A stretch of 64,000 nucleotides of DNA from Paraliobacillus zengyii (GCF_003268595.1 NZ_CP029797.1:3555501-3619500), one strand, 5' to 3'; positions 1 through 8,292 are shown, counted from the first letter of the stretch. The notes: generated by a model not told the origin, from the sequence alone. Numbers and translations are program-made.

Positions 1-439
1 TCATTGGAAAGCCATTTTCACGAAGTTCCTGTCTTAACCTATCTTCACAGGCTATTTTTTCACTAGCATATTTCCACCATGGATTATGCTGTGGCGTTGA
101 TTCGTCGACCATATAGTGAAGCGGAGGTCGCTGATATGTAGCGACAGTACTAATGAATATATACTGTTCTGTTTTTCCAGTAAAGTAAGCAATATCTCGC
201 TCGATATCTGCCTCTGTAAACACGATCCAGTTAACAACAACATCAAAATGGTGCTCATCTAATAATGTATTCATTTCCTTTCGGTTATTAATATCACCAT
301 AAATCACTTTAGCTCCTTCTGGTACAAAAGAGTTTCGATTCCCTCTATTTAATAAGTAAAGATCCACACCTTCTTCCACAGCCAGCTTGGAAACTTCTTT
401 ACTAATAAGCCCCGTTCCTCCAATAAATAATACTTTCAT
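1..439 (-). CDS. NAD-dependent epimerase/dehydratase-like protein, 3' end outside window
   Basis: The first 146 codons of a short-chain (Rossmann-fold) nucleotide-sugar epimerase-like protein are present; the rest lies beyond the window edge. The N-terminus MKVLFIGGTGLIS contains the GxxGxxx dinucleotide-binding signature, and residues 75-100 (VVVNWIVFTEADIERD...YIFISTVATYQ) fit the family core with a Ser/Thr-rich strand before the active site. A typical SD (GAGAGGAAG) lies about 8 nt before the ATG. It is divergent from nsrR with about 180 bp between them. Substrate cannot be judged from this part. Confidence 0.85.
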   Translation of the reverse strand, partial: MKVLFIGGTGLISKEVSKLAVEEGVDLYLLNRGNRNSFVPEGAKVIYGDINNRKEMNTLLDEHHFDVVVNWIVFTEADIERDIAYFTGKTEQYIFISTVATYQRPPLHYMVDESTPQHNPWWKYASEKIACEDRLRQELRENGFPM

Positions 440-617
440 TTAATCGCTTCCTCTCAAACAGTGTTTATCTACGCTCCTATTCTATCACTTTTTGTAAGCG
501 ATTACTCTGTTTGTGTGTTTAAAAAGACTGAATAGTATGTTTTTAATCTTTTTATAAGACTTTTTATTAAAAATAAGATATGATTGCTAGTAAACATACG
601 TTGGATAGGGTGATGAA

Positions 618-1055
618 ATGCGCTTAAAAAAACATACAGACTATGCCTTGCGCGTTTTAATGCTGGCTGGGTCAAAAGAGGATAATGCGTTAACAAATAT
701 TAAAGAAATAGCAGACACCTATTCTATATCTGTAGAACATGTCCGAAAAGTTGTTTTTCAGCTCAACAAATTAGGGTTTATTCAAACTAGTAGAGGCAGA
801 AATGGTGGATTAAAACTTGCACAAGACCCACAAGATATTAACATTGGAAAGGTTGTACGGTTGATGGAGGATGACTTTGTCATTCTAGAATGTTTTAACA
901 GGGAGACCAATCAATGTATCCTCAGTCCGGCTTGTAAGTTAAAACACGCATTAAATAAAGCACTACTAGCATTTTTACAAGTACTAGATGACTACACACT
1001 AGCAGATGTGATTGAAAACCAAGTAGATTTAAGAAGTCTAATGGACTTCAGTTAA
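618..1055 (+). CDS. nsrR: Rrf2-family nitric-oxide-sensing repressor NsrR
   Basis: 145-residue Rrf2-family regulator, the usual NsrR length. An N-terminal winged HTH (about 1-75, with SVEHVRKVVFQL and the glycine-rich wing SRGRNGGLKLA) is followed by three cysteines in ECFNRETNQC...SPACKL, the NsrR [Fe-S] ligand pattern. NsrR of the Bacillus type senses NO through its cluster and represses hmp and anaerobic respiration genes. In support, hmp lies 3.8 kb away behind a perfect palindrome of NsrR type. The ATG follows an SD-like GATAGGGTG. No clear NsrR site was found at its own promoter. Confidence 0.92.
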   Translation: MRLKKHTDYALRVLMLAGSKEDNALTNIKEIADTYSISVEHVRKVVFQLNKLGFIQTSRGRNGGLKLAQDPQDINIGKVVRLMEDDFVILECFNRETNQCILSPACKLKHALNKALLAFLQVLDDYTLADVIENQVDLRSLMDFS

Positions 1056-1164
1056 TTGCGATCTATATCATGGAAAAGATCTCTTTTTACAATTAAATGA
1101 AGTAATAACCAAAGCTATCTTCTCCCAAATTGAAGAGAGGCTTTTTTATTTACGTGCTCTTTTC

Positions 1165-1193
1165 TTGACATTAGCTTAACTATTAATTATGAT
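1165..1193 (+). promoter_or_regulatory. Strong sigma-A promoter for the TetR/MFS operon
   Basis: A consensus -35 TTGACA at 1165-1170 and -10 TATGAT at 1188-1193 are separated by exactly 17 bp. Predicted start near 1200, about 60 nt before the TetR coding region. Confidence 0.8.
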
Positions 1194-1207
1194 GGTTTTC
1201 ATGAACA

Positions 1208-1235
1208 TTGACCAATCGGTTACCTAAAATGACCG
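1208..1235. promoter_or_regulatory. Candidate autoregulatory TetR operator
   Basis: Just downstream of the predicted transcription start lies TTGACCAATCGGTTA followed by TGACCGTTCG. The halves CGGTTA and TGACCG form an imperfect inverted repeat. The position, between start site and SD, fits a TetR repressor controlling its own operon. Also TGACCAATCG recurs at 1256-1265, making a direct repeat. This is inference from position and weak symmetry. Confidence 0.4.
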
Positions 1236-1261
1236 TTCGTTTATATTAGGAGGGGTGACCA

Positions 1262-2143
1262 ATCGCAAAAAAACAAGAGCTAAAACAAATTGCCATTAAG
1301 TTATTTGCTGATCAAGGTTATCATCATACTTCTATTCAGCAAATTGCTAAAACTGCCAATATTTCTAAGGGCGCCTTCTACAACCATTTTGATTCCAAAG
1401 ATCAATTATTTATTGAATTAATGAAAAATAATCATGAAGAATTATATCAAAAATTGGATTCACTTCACTTATCTACTTCGTTAACTAAAAAAGAAGTATT
1501 CACGAAGAAGTTAGAAATTGAGTTAGAACAAATCCACCGAGATCGCTCCTTTTTGTTAATAATGTTCAAAGAGTTTCCACACAAAAATGACGATGTCATG
1601 TCTAAAATAAATGAGGATTTTCGTATACGTTTAATTAAACGACATAAAGATGAACTTTTAGAAGTCTATGGTGAACGAATCAAAGCAACGGTTTGGGATT
1701 TAACGACTATTCTTGAAGGTATGATGAAAGAGTATATCTCACTCATTGTCTTTCAAGGTATAACGATCTCTATTAAAAAGCTCACCAAATTTATCGTTGC
1801 CCATATGGATACACTTGCTGAATCAATAGTAAATATGGAACCAATTCTAAACGAGGAACTGTTATGTAACTCAAATCGAACAAGTCATGTTTCAATAGCT
1901 GAACAGCTAGATGATATGCTCTCGATGCTAAAGCCTAAAGTGGAGAGATTAACCATTTCTGATAACGAAAAAGAGAAGTTATTGGATTGCTTAACTAACC
2001 TTCGAAAAGAATGTCAACAAGAGGTCCCTGCTTTATATCTAATAGAAGCATTGTCCTTATATTTAAAGACACAACCTGAATTAGAGAAAAAAATATTACA
2101 ATTCGAAAAGTTAGTTCATAACTTGATCGAGGGGGAGAAATAA
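1262..2143 (+). CDS. TetR/AcrR-family repressor with apparent ATC start
   Basis: TetR-family regulator, 293 codons, complete with HTH: residues 2-20 AKKQELKQIAIKLFADQGY and then TSIQQIAKTANISKGAFYNHF. The rest is an all-helical ligand domain. The frame has no ATG, GTG or TTG until codon 54 (position 1421), which would delete the whole HTH. An AGGAGG at 1248-1253 sits 8 nt before in-frame ATC 1262, preceded closely by a TGA stop. An out-of-frame GTG at 1255 overlaps the SD; joining it would need a +1 shift in the seven-A run 1267-1273. The MFS pump gene follows after 3 nt, so this probably represses it. Confidence 0.8.
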   Translation: MAKKQELKQIAIKLFADQGYHHTSIQQIAKTANISKGAFYNHFDSKDQLFIELMKNNHEELYQKLDSLHLSTSLTKKEVFTKKLEIELEQIHRDRSFLLIMFKEFPHKNDDVMSKINEDFRIRLIKRHKDELLEVYGERIKATVWDLTTILEGMMKEYISLIVFQGITISIKKLTKFIVAHMDTLAESIVNMEPILNEELLCNSNRTSHVSIAEQLDDMLSMLKPKVERLTISDNEKEKLLDCLTNLRKECQQEVPALYLIEALSLYLKTQPELEKKILQFEKLVHNLIEGEK

Positions 2144-2146
2144 TTT

Positions 2147-3610
2147 ATGTCACAAGCAATAAAGCAAGATAAAGTAGAAAATGAAAAAATGGGAGCAATG
2201 TTAGCAGTAATGTTAATTGGTGCCTTTGTCGGTATCTTAAATGAAACGTTACTTGCAACTGCATTACCTAGTATTATGGTTGATTTAGATGTAACACAAA
2301 ACAAGGTCCAATGGCTCACCACTGCCTTTCTATTAACAAACGGAATTATGATACCCATTACCGCCTTTTTAATTGAGACTTTTTCAACAAGGAAATTGTT
2401 TTTAACCGCTTTTACTGTTTTTGGAATAGGTACAACAATTAGTGCGTTCGCTCACACGTTTCCGGTATTATTAGCAGGTCGGATCGTGCAGGCTACTGGT
2501 TCTGGAATTATGTTACCACTTATGATGACAGTAATTTTAACTGTTATTCCTAAGGCACGACGTGGAGCAGCAATGGGTATGGCTGGAGTTGTCATTTCCT
2601 TTGGACCAGCAATCGGACCAACTTTATCAGGATTATTATTACAATACTACTCATGGCGTTCACTTTTTTATGTCGTATTACCCATCGTTATTTTAACAAT
2701 TATTTTAGCTATCTTTTCGGTTAAAAACGTTACGAAAGTTACCAAACCCAAAATTGATATTCTATCAATTTTGTTATCTTCATTTGGTTTTGGTGGATTA
2801 TTATATGGATTCAGTACTGCTGGAGAAAAAGGTTGGTCTAGTGAGATTGTAGTTATTTCTATTATAGCTGGGGCAGTCATTCTTGGACTATTCATATGGA
2901 GACAATTAAAATTAAAGACACCGTTGTTGCAATTTAGAGTATTTAAATTTAACATCTTCACATTATCACTTATTATCACCATGATTGTAATGATGTCGAT
3001 GATTGGTGCCGAAATGATTTTACCTATGTATATACAGACATTACGAGGTTTCTCTCCACTTGATTCAGGGTTAATGTTACTCCCTGGTGCAATTGTAATG
3101 GGAATTATGTCTCCTATTACCGGTATGCTATTTGATAAATATGATGCAAGAGTACTTGCTGTACCTGGATTAACTATCGTAGCAGTTACGACATTTGTTT
3201 TTACCAACCTTTCAATGGATACACCATTAGTATTCATATCAACCATTTATGCAATTCGTATGTTTGGACTTGCAATGGCTATGATGCCTGTTATGACAGC
3301 TGGCTTAAATCAAATTCCAGATAGTTGGCATGCACATGGTTCAGCGATGGCTAACACAATGCAACAAGTTGCTGGTTCTATTGGAACAGCCATATTGTTC
3401 ACTATATTATCAACTGGTATTTCTAATTATGAACCTGACATGTCAGCATTGGCAGAACTATCACAGAGTGAGGCAAAGTTACAACTGGCTAATGACGCTA
3501 TGCTAAATGGTTATAATAACGCATTTCTATTTGCTTCTATTTTAGCAATTTTAGGTGTTATCATTGCTTTATTTATCAATGAAAAAGCTAGCAAAGCAGC
3601 CAAGAAGTAA
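2147..3610 (+). CDS. MFS multidrug efflux transporter, DHA2 (EmrB/QacA) family, 14 TM
   Basis: 487-residue hydrophobic protein of the DHA2 drug:H+ antiporter family. TM1 and the following segment (NETLLATALPSIMVDL, then VQWLTTAFLLTNGIMIP) are typical, as are the motif A-like loop STRKLFL and the motif C-like stretch in TM5 (GVVISFGPAIGPTLSGLLL). Length and hydrophobicity fit 14 TM helices. The gene starts 3 nt after the TetR stop, with SD GAGGGGGAG, so the two form one operon ending at the terminator near 3650. Likely exports lipophilic toxic compounds; the substrate is unknown. Confidence 0.92.
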   Translation: MSQAIKQDKVENEKMGAMLAVMLIGAFVGILNETLLATALPSIMVDLDVTQNKVQWLTTAFLLTNGIMIPITAFLIETFSTRKLFLTAFTVFGIGTTISAFAHTFPVLLAGRIVQATGSGIMLPLMMTVILTVIPKARRGAAMGMAGVVISFGPAIGPTLSGLLLQYYSWRSLFYVVLPIVILTIILAIFSVKNVTKVTKPKIDILSILLSSFGFGGLLYGFSTAGEKGWSSEIVVISIIAGAVILGLFIWRQLKLKTPLLQFRVFKFNIFTLSLIITMIVMMSMIGAEMILPMYIQTLRGFSPLDSGLMLLPGAIVMGIMSPITGMLFDKYDARVLAVPGLTIVAVTTFVFTNLSMDTPLVFISTIYAIRMFGLAMAMMPVMTAGLNQIPDSWHAHGSAMANTMQQVAGSIGTAILFTILSTGISNYEPDMSALAELSQSEAKLQLANDAMLNGYNNAFLFASILAILGVIIALFINEKASKAAKK

Positions 3611-3622
3611 ATAACAATATGT

Positions 3623-3662
3623 AGCACCCACATTGTTTTACACGAATTGTGGGTGCTTTTAT
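3623..3662 (+). terminator. Rho-independent terminator of the TetR/MFS operon
   Basis: Perfect 10-bp stem AGCACCCACA (3623-3632) with TGTGGGTGCT (3648-3657), followed by a T run. Confidence 0.9.
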
Positions 3663-3682
3663 CTATATATATTTTCAATTCG

Positions 3683-3702
3683 GGCAGTCGCTTTCCGCAG
3701 GC
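3683..3702 (+). repeat. Dispersed intergenic repeat, copy 1
   Basis: GGCAGTCGCTTTCCGCAGGC matches, at 18 of 20 positions, the reverse complement of 43171-43190. It is GC-rich in AT-rich surroundings and lies in an intergenic region with no gene. Similar GC-rich elements are familiar from Bacillaceae intergenic DNA; function unknown. Confidence 0.65.
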
Positions 3703-3800
3703 AAGTCTTTTTGATAGATCGAGTAACCGGAAATCAAACAACATAAGGAGCATTTTAACTAAAACGCTAACAAAACAAGCTTTAACTAAAGGAGATCTAT

Positions 3801-4169
3801 ATGTATAAAATCATTGGTTTATATTTGTTCGCACTTTTATTTTTAATAGCTGGAATTGGCCATTTTCTTATGGCTGACTTTTTCCTTTCTGCCTTACCAG
3901 AGTGGACCCCGTTTCCCTATACTGTAATATATTTGTCTGGAATGGTCGAAATTTTACTAGCATTATTTTTACTATATCCAAATACAAGAAGGAAGACCGG
4001 AGTTTTGGCAACAGTATTCTTACTACTAGTATTTCCTGTTAATATTTATATGGCATTAACAGCAGAGCAATATACTAGTATCCCATCACTTGCACTATGG
4101 ATAAGACTACCAATCCAATTTGTGTTAATTTGGTGGGTGCTAGCCGTAACGAAAGATAGAAAACGATAA
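3801..4169 (+). CDS. DoxX-like small membrane protein
   Basis: 122-residue protein with four predicted TM helices. The start MYKIIGLYLFALLFLIAGIG plus HFLMADFF resembles the DoxX-like family (FxxAGxxHF near the end of TM1). A good SD (AAAGGAG) stands 7 nt upstream of the ATG. It is monocistronic, in an AT-rich stretch after the dispersed repeat. DoxX-like proteins are linked in some bacteria with thiol and oxidative stress, but nothing here fixes its role. Confidence 0.75.
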   Translation: MYKIIGLYLFALLFLIAGIGHFLMADFFLSALPEWTPFPYTVIYLSGMVEILLALFLLYPNTRRKTGVLATVFLLLVFPVNIYMALTAEQYTSIPSLALWIRLPIQFVLIWWVLAVTKDRKR

Positions 4170-4247
4170 TTAGATATTGTAATTTATAGTTGATCAATTT
4201 TCTTCTCAAATAATTGTATTATCATTTTCGATGTAGGGGGAATCTAT

Positions 4248-4778
4248 ATGTTTGAGACAATCGGCTATTTAGAACGTGGCAATAAGAAACAGCACCTTGC
4301 CTATGAAGCGATAAATAGTCTAAGAATTATCAGAAACTTATCGGAATATAACCCAATCTTATGTGGTACCTTGCCGATTGGAATTGATATGGAGGATTCT
4401 GACTTAGATATTATTATGAAAGTTTTTGACCCAAACAAGTTTGAGAAAAAGGTAAAGTCTTTATATGGCGATAAAGAAAAGTTTTTATTTAAAAAGTCCG
4501 TGATTAGGAATATCAACGTTTCAAAAGCGAATTTCTTTTTTCAAGGATTTGAATTTGAGTTATTTGGTCAACCTCAATACGTAAAAAAACAACATGCTTA
4601 TCTACATATGGTAATTGAAGACTTCTTAATGACTAACCATCCCTCTATAAAAGAAAAAGTGATATTACTTAAACGAAAGGGATATAAAACGGAGCCTGCA
4701 TTTTGTGAAGTTCTAGGATTAGAAGGGGACCCCTATGAAGCACTTATAAACTTTGGTAAAAATAACAAAATTATTTAA
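4248..4778 (+). CDS. DUF4269 nucleotidyltransferase-like protein
   Basis: 176-residue protein of the DUF4269 type. The motif GTLPIGIDMEDSDLDI (about 40-55) resembles the G-S...DxD active site of nucleotidyltransferase-fold enzymes: a Gly-rich turn followed by SDLD. The C-terminal half is helical (KEKVILLKRKGYKTEPAF) and is shared within the family. SD TAGGGGGA. No operon partner; convergent with hmp. Substrate unknown. Confidence 0.8.
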   Translation: MFETIGYLERGNKKQHLAYEAINSLRIIRNLSEYNPILCGTLPIGIDMEDSDLDIIMKVFDPNKFEKKVKSLYGDKEKFLFKKSVIRNINVSKANFFFQGFEFELFGQPQYVKKQHAYLHMVIEDFLMTNHPSIKEKVILLKRKGYKTEPAFCEVLGLEGDPYEALINFGKNNKII

Positions 4779-4844
4779 TAGAGAATGCACGCGCTGTTTT
4801 GAGTTGAACAAGAATATCATTAAACTCTTATTATAACTTATTAT

Positions 4845-6068
4845 TTATTCAAGACTCCCAGCAGGACCAAAGAATTCAAAATGTATTTCTTCTTCCTCAA
4901 CATTCCACTCTTTTAATGCTCGATTAATGACGCGCATGAATCCTTCTGGACCGCAGAAGTAAAATGAAGCTTGGTTTGTTGGAATAATAGATTGAAGCCA
5001 AGGTAAATCTACATATCCTTCTTTATCAAACTGGTCATCTTCCAACGGATTATCGTATACTACATAACTACTTACGTTACTGAACTTATCTGTAATATCT
5101 TTGACCGCATCTCTTAAACCGTGCACATTACTATTTTGTGTAGCATGAATAAAATAAATTGGTCGATTCGGTTGTTCTGCAACAGCTGTTTCTAACATGC
5201 TAACTAAAGGTGTTAATCCAACACCACCACTAATTAAGACGAGTGGTTTCTCGCTTTCTACTAGAAAAAAGTCCCCTGAAGGCGCACTCAAAGGAAGCGT
5301 ATCACCTTCTTCTACTGTATCATGCAAATATGTTGATACAACACCATCTGGATTTCCATCTATTCCAGCTTCACGTTTAACACTTATTCTAAAATAATTA
5401 TCGTTGGATTTACTAGACAAACTATATTGGCGCAAGAAGTTATAAGGTGCGCCCTCTTTTTCTATCTTGACTGTTATGTATTGCCCTGCTTGATAAAATG
5501 GTATAGATCCATTGTCACTTGGTTTCAAATAAAACGAGGTGATAACATCACTTTCTTTTACCTTTTTGATTACATTAAAGTCACGATATCCCTTCCATCC
5601 TCCTATTTTTTCTTCGTTTTCCTTATACATATCAACCTCAACTTGAATAAATACATCAGCAATAACACCATATGCTTCTCCCCATGCATTTATAATATCG
5701 TCTGTTGCAGCATCACCAAGAACCTCTTTTATCGCAGCTAATAAATTTTCACCTACAATCGGATAATGTTCAGGTAAAATGTTCAGACTTCTATGTTTAT
5801 GAGCAATTTGTTTAACTGCTGGCAAAATAGCTTCTAGATTGTCAATATGAACAGCTGCAGCATAAACAGCACCCGCTAATGCTTTTAATTGTTTTCCCTT
5901 TTGTTGATTCGTTTGATTGAATATGTTTTTTAATTCTGGATGGTTTTCAAAAAGTCGTTGATAAAATCGGCTCGTAATACTTTCACCATGAACTTCAAGC
6001 ACTGGTACTGTTGATTTCACAATTCGTATTGTTTTTTCATCTAAGATAGGTTGGTCTTGAATTGTCAT
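4845..6068 (-). CDS. hmp: Flavohemoprotein, nitric oxide dioxygenase
   Basis: 407-residue flavohemoglobin, which oxidises NO to nitrate using O2 and NAD(P)H in the cytosol. The globin domain (about 1-140) carries the proximal-His region QIAHKHRSLNI. The reductase half has the FAD motif RQYSLS, the pyridine-nucleotide motif SGGVGLTPLVSML and the C-terminal FYFCGPEGFM. SD AAGGGGAG is spaced 6 nt from the ATG. A perfect NsrR-type palindrome lies 36 bp upstream, and nsrR itself is nearby, so NO induction is expected. Confidence 0.96.
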   Translation of the reverse strand: MTIQDQPILDEKTIRIVKSTVPVLEVHGESITSRFYQRLFENHPELKNIFNQTNQQKGKQLKALAGAVYAAAVHIDNLEAILPAVKQIAHKHRSLNILPEHYPIVGENLLAAIKEVLGDAATDDIINAWGEAYGVIADVFIQVEVDMYKENEEKIGGWKGYRDFNVIKKVKESDVITSFYLKPSDNGSIPFYQAGQYITVKIEKEGAPYNFLRQYSLSSKSNDNYFRISVKREAGIDGNPDGVVSTYLHDTVEEGDTLPLSAPSGDFFLVESEKPLVLISGGVGLTPLVSMLETAVAEQPNRPIYFIHATQNSNVHGLRDAVKDITDKFSNVSSYVVYDNPLEDDQFDKEGYVDLPWLQSIIPTNQASFYFCGPEGFMRVINRALKEWNVEEEEIHFEFFGPAGSLE

Positions 6069-6103
6069 ACTAACTCCCCTTTTATACTTTATTGTTTAAA
6101 AAG

Positions 6104-6118
6104 TGTATTTTAAATACA
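6104..6118. promoter_or_regulatory. NsrR operator upstream of hmp
   Basis: Perfect 15-bp palindrome TGTATTTTAAATACA (arms TGTATTT/AAATACA around T6111), close to the Bacillus NsrR site built of ATGTATTT and AAATACAT halves. It lies 36 bp from the hmp start, in the position of the promoter. Confidence 0.88.
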
Positions 6119-6327
6119 TCTTTAATTGTAATGAAAAGTAATATATCGATTCAATAGCAAATCAACGAAAGTAATGACAATTGTGTTACAAACCTTTTTA
6201 AAGAACCTCTAAAGGAGCCTCAGCTTAATGCCAGGCTCCCTTAGATCACCCTATTGGTAGTAGTTTAGACAAAAATATCTAGCATTTTGGCGCATGAAAC
6301 GCCTTTACTGTAATAAAATAAAGAAGG

Positions 6328-6555
6328 TTATTCGGGTTTTGCTTGTTGCTGTTGTTCTTGAGCCATTATAGAACTTTGTACTTGGCTAACTGCAGTTTGT
6401 GCCTGTGCAAGTTCAGTTTGCGCTTGTTTAATTGCTTCTTTTGACATCGCTTGATCTGACGATGACTTTTCAATAGCTTGTGTTAATAGTTCTTTCGTCA
6501 ATGCTGCACTACCTTTTGCTTGATCTAATTGATTTACATCAATTTGTTGTGGCAT
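6328..6555 (-). CDS. Small Gln/Ala-rich helical protein, function unknown
   Basis: 75-residue protein starting MPQQIDVNQLDQAKGS, chosen because GAGGAGAG lies 5 nt before this ATG; a longer start 15 nt upstream has no SD. The body is almost entirely Ala/Gln/Glu/Ser in helical heptad-like spacing (ALTKELLTQAIEKSSSD; QAQTELAQAQTAVSQVQS), ending QEQQQQAKPE. It has no Cys, signal peptide or membrane segment. It may be a soluble coiled-coil or spore-associated protein, but I do not recognise a family. Confidence 0.65.
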   Translation of the reverse strand: MPQQIDVNQLDQAKGSAALTKELLTQAIEKSSSDQAMSKEAIKQAQTELAQAQTAVSQVQSSIMAQEQQQQAKPE

Positions 6556-6646
6556 AAAGACTCTCCTCAAAAAAATTATTTTATTACTCTGGATATGATT
6601 ATTAATGGATATTTTTCACAGAAGTATAAATTAGTGGTGAACGGAT

Positions 6647-6808
6647 ATGAAGAAAGTGAATTGTGCAGTAAATCAAGAAATTATCAGTGAATTTTCTTGC
6701 ATATTTAACATTGAATCTATAACCAAAATATTCGATCTATATATTTCCACATCATATAGTGAACATAATCTCCAAGCTCTTTGGCATAATAAACATGTAC
6801 TTTGTTAA
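6647..6808 (+). CDS. Possible 53-residue hypothetical protein
   Basis: Open frame of 53 codons starting MKKVNCAVNQEIISEFSC and ending HNKHVLC. A weak SD-like GGTGAACGG lies just upstream. It contains three Cys. It fills the gap between two minus-strand genes and stops just before the hairpin at 6826-6846. I recognise no family; chance occurrence in AT-rich DNA is a real possibility. Confidence 0.28.
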   Translation: MKKVNCAVNQEIISEFSCIFNIESITKIFDLYISTSYSEHNLQALWHNKHVLC

Positions 6809-6821
6809 AATAAAATGCAAT

Positions 6822-6846
6822 AAAAAAGCCCCTCAATGAGGGGCTT
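6822..6846 (-). terminator. Terminator downstream of the small CxxC protein gene
   Basis: Stem AAGCCCCTCA/TGAGGGGCTT with a one-base centre (6826-6846). The minus-strand transcript continues into a U run (A run 6822-6827 on the plus strand). Confidence 0.88.
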
Positions 6847-6850
6847 ACAT

Positions 6851-7081
6851 TTAACAACATACTTCTTCTTTTTCCATATCAATTAACTCAGCACAATACG
6901 CTCCTGATAGGATTTTCGGCTGTAGTTCTGTTATATACACTTGAATATCTTCACGTTGGTTTTCTATATCAGTTAAGTTAAAGTAAACAAATCCATCCTC
7001 ACTATGAAGAACAGTTAATAGTATTTCATCTTCAACCTTTGTTGTTGCTACAAGTCTACACGTTTCACATTTTGGTGCCAT
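6851..7081 (-). CDS. Small CxxC protein, function unknown
   Basis: 76 residues from ATG 7081: MAPKCETCRLVATTKVEDE, a mixed alpha/beta middle, and a C-terminal pair of cysteines (EEVCC). The CxxC and the Cys tail suggest metal or thiol chemistry, but I recognise no family. The SD AGGAGG (7102-7107) is about 20 nt from this ATG, which is too far. An in-frame ATC at 7091-7093, giving an N-terminus xSFEMAPK, has ideal 8-nt spacing. If used, the gene spans 6851-7093. Confidence 0.7.
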   Translation of the reverse strand: MAPKCETCRLVATTKVEDEILLTVLHSEDGFVYFNLTDIENQREDIQVYITELQPKILSGAYCAELIDMEKEEVCC

Positions 7082-7116
7082 TTCAAATGAGATCGTAATC
7101 TCCTCCTGATAGTTGT

Positions 7117-7146
7117 TTTATAGAATTTTTTCAATCGCACTGTTAA
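7117..7146 (-). promoter_or_regulatory. Promoter of the small CxxC protein gene
   Basis: On the minus strand TTAACA (7141-7146) and TATAAA (7117-7122) are separated by 18 bp, just upstream of the SD. Confidence 0.5.
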
Positions 7147-7398
7147 AAATTCTAACATAGTATTTAGTACAAATAAAATGAGATTAGACCTGTAGAGCTT
7201 GCATATACGCTTATTTAAAACAGTGCAAAATGAATAAAACATCGATTCTTATAAATGATCAAAAATGCGCTAGTTTATAAGCAGTTGCTTAAAAATAACA
7301 TCTTAGGAAAAACAGATGGCAAATTACGAAGCCAATATATACTTTTTAAACACCAAATTGGGCCGAGACAAATAAATTATAGTGTATATCAATTAATA
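7123..7398. other. Intergenic region, no gene seen
   Basis: AT-rich. Contains a widely spaced perfect 8-bp inverted repeat GCACTGTT (7137-7144) / AACAGTGC (7219-7226). No convincing ORF or terminator for either neighbour. Confidence 0.4.
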
Positions 7399-8292
7399 CT
7401 ATTTATCATATGTCTCTAGTAAAAAGTTATAAAACAACTCTTCTGTCGGGAGTAACTTTCGTTGTGTTGGATAGATTACACCGACAGTTCTAGATAGATT
7501 TGAGTTACTTAATGGAACCATTATTGTTGATTGTGGTGTATTATCAATCAATGTCATTTCAGGCATTAACGCTACACCTAAACCAGCTGAAACTAGTCCT
7601 TTTAAAGCGTCAATATCTTTCCCTTCAAATGCAATTTTAGGTGAAAATCCTACTTTATTACACGCCTCGATAACCTGATCATGAAACACAAAACCTTCTG
7701 GAAGAACGACGAACGAATCATCTTTTAATTCTTCTAACTTGATAGATGTTCTATTTGCTAATGCGTGGTGAATAGGTACGAGTGCTATTATATTTTCTGT
7801 GAATAAAGTAGTCCCACTTATTCTTGTTTCCTGCTCCTTTAACGGCATCGGTGCAATCATTGCAAGATTGAAATCACCATGTACAACCCCATTTATTAAA
7901 TCATAATAGAGCGCATTACTCATTTGAAATTTAGCCTCTGGATATCGCATACGAAAGGCATAGATAACCGATGGTAATGTATGGGCTGCCATACTGATTG
8001 GAAAGGCAATTCTAACAGTTCCACTTTCTGGATTCAGGTATTCTTTTACTTCTCTTTTTGCCTCTTCCATCATGTTTGTCGTTTTTATCATTCGCATTAA
8101 AAATATTTTACCTATTGGCGTTAATTTAACTCTTCTTCCATCACGTATAAAAAGATCTATCCCTAGCTCAGCTTCTAAATTAGATATCTGTCTACTAACG
8201 GAAGATTGTGCGACATGTAGTGCATCGGCAGCTTCTGTCATATGTTCTCTTTTAGCAACTTCCATGAAATAGTTGATTTGACGCATCTCCAT
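7399..8292 (-). CDS. gltC: LysR-family regulator, GltC-like
   Basis: 297-residue LysR regulator. The HTH begins MEMRQINYFMEVAKREHMTE and continues through AQSSVSRQISNLEAELG. The effector domain, from PESGTVRIAFPIS on, aligns by eye along its length with Bacillus GltC (e.g. VSAGLGVALMPE, RTVGVIYP). The start at 8292 is preceded by GGAGGTG with 6 nt spacing. In Bacillus, GltC activates gltAB according to glutamate/2-oxoglutarate balance; here the divergent neighbour is NADP-glutamate dehydrogenase, so it probably controls that gene. Assignment to the family is firm, exact orthology less so. Confidence 0.85.
   Translation of the reverse strand: MEMRQINYFMEVAKREHMTEAADALHVAQSSVSRQISNLEAELGIDLFIRDGRRVKLTPIGKIFLMRMIKTTNMMEEAKREVKEYLNPESGTVRIAFPISMAAHTLPSVIYAFRMRYPEAKFQMSNALYYDLINGVVHGDFNLAMIAPMPLKEQETRISGTTLFTENIIALVPIHHALANRTSIKLEELKDDSFVVLPEGFVFHDQVIEACNKVGFSPKIAFEGKDIDALKGLVSAGLGVALMPEMTLIDNTPQSTIMVPLSNSNLSRTVGVIYPTQRKLLPTEELFYNFLLETYDK

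Noticed and set aside
440..617. NsrR operator at the nsrR promoter
   Set aside because: No sequence with the ATGTATTT/AAATACAT symmetry seen upstream of hmp was found here.
2668..3246. 192-codon minus-strand ORF
   Set aside because: Lies wholly within the MFS transporter gene; composition is that of an antisense frame and no SD precedes it.
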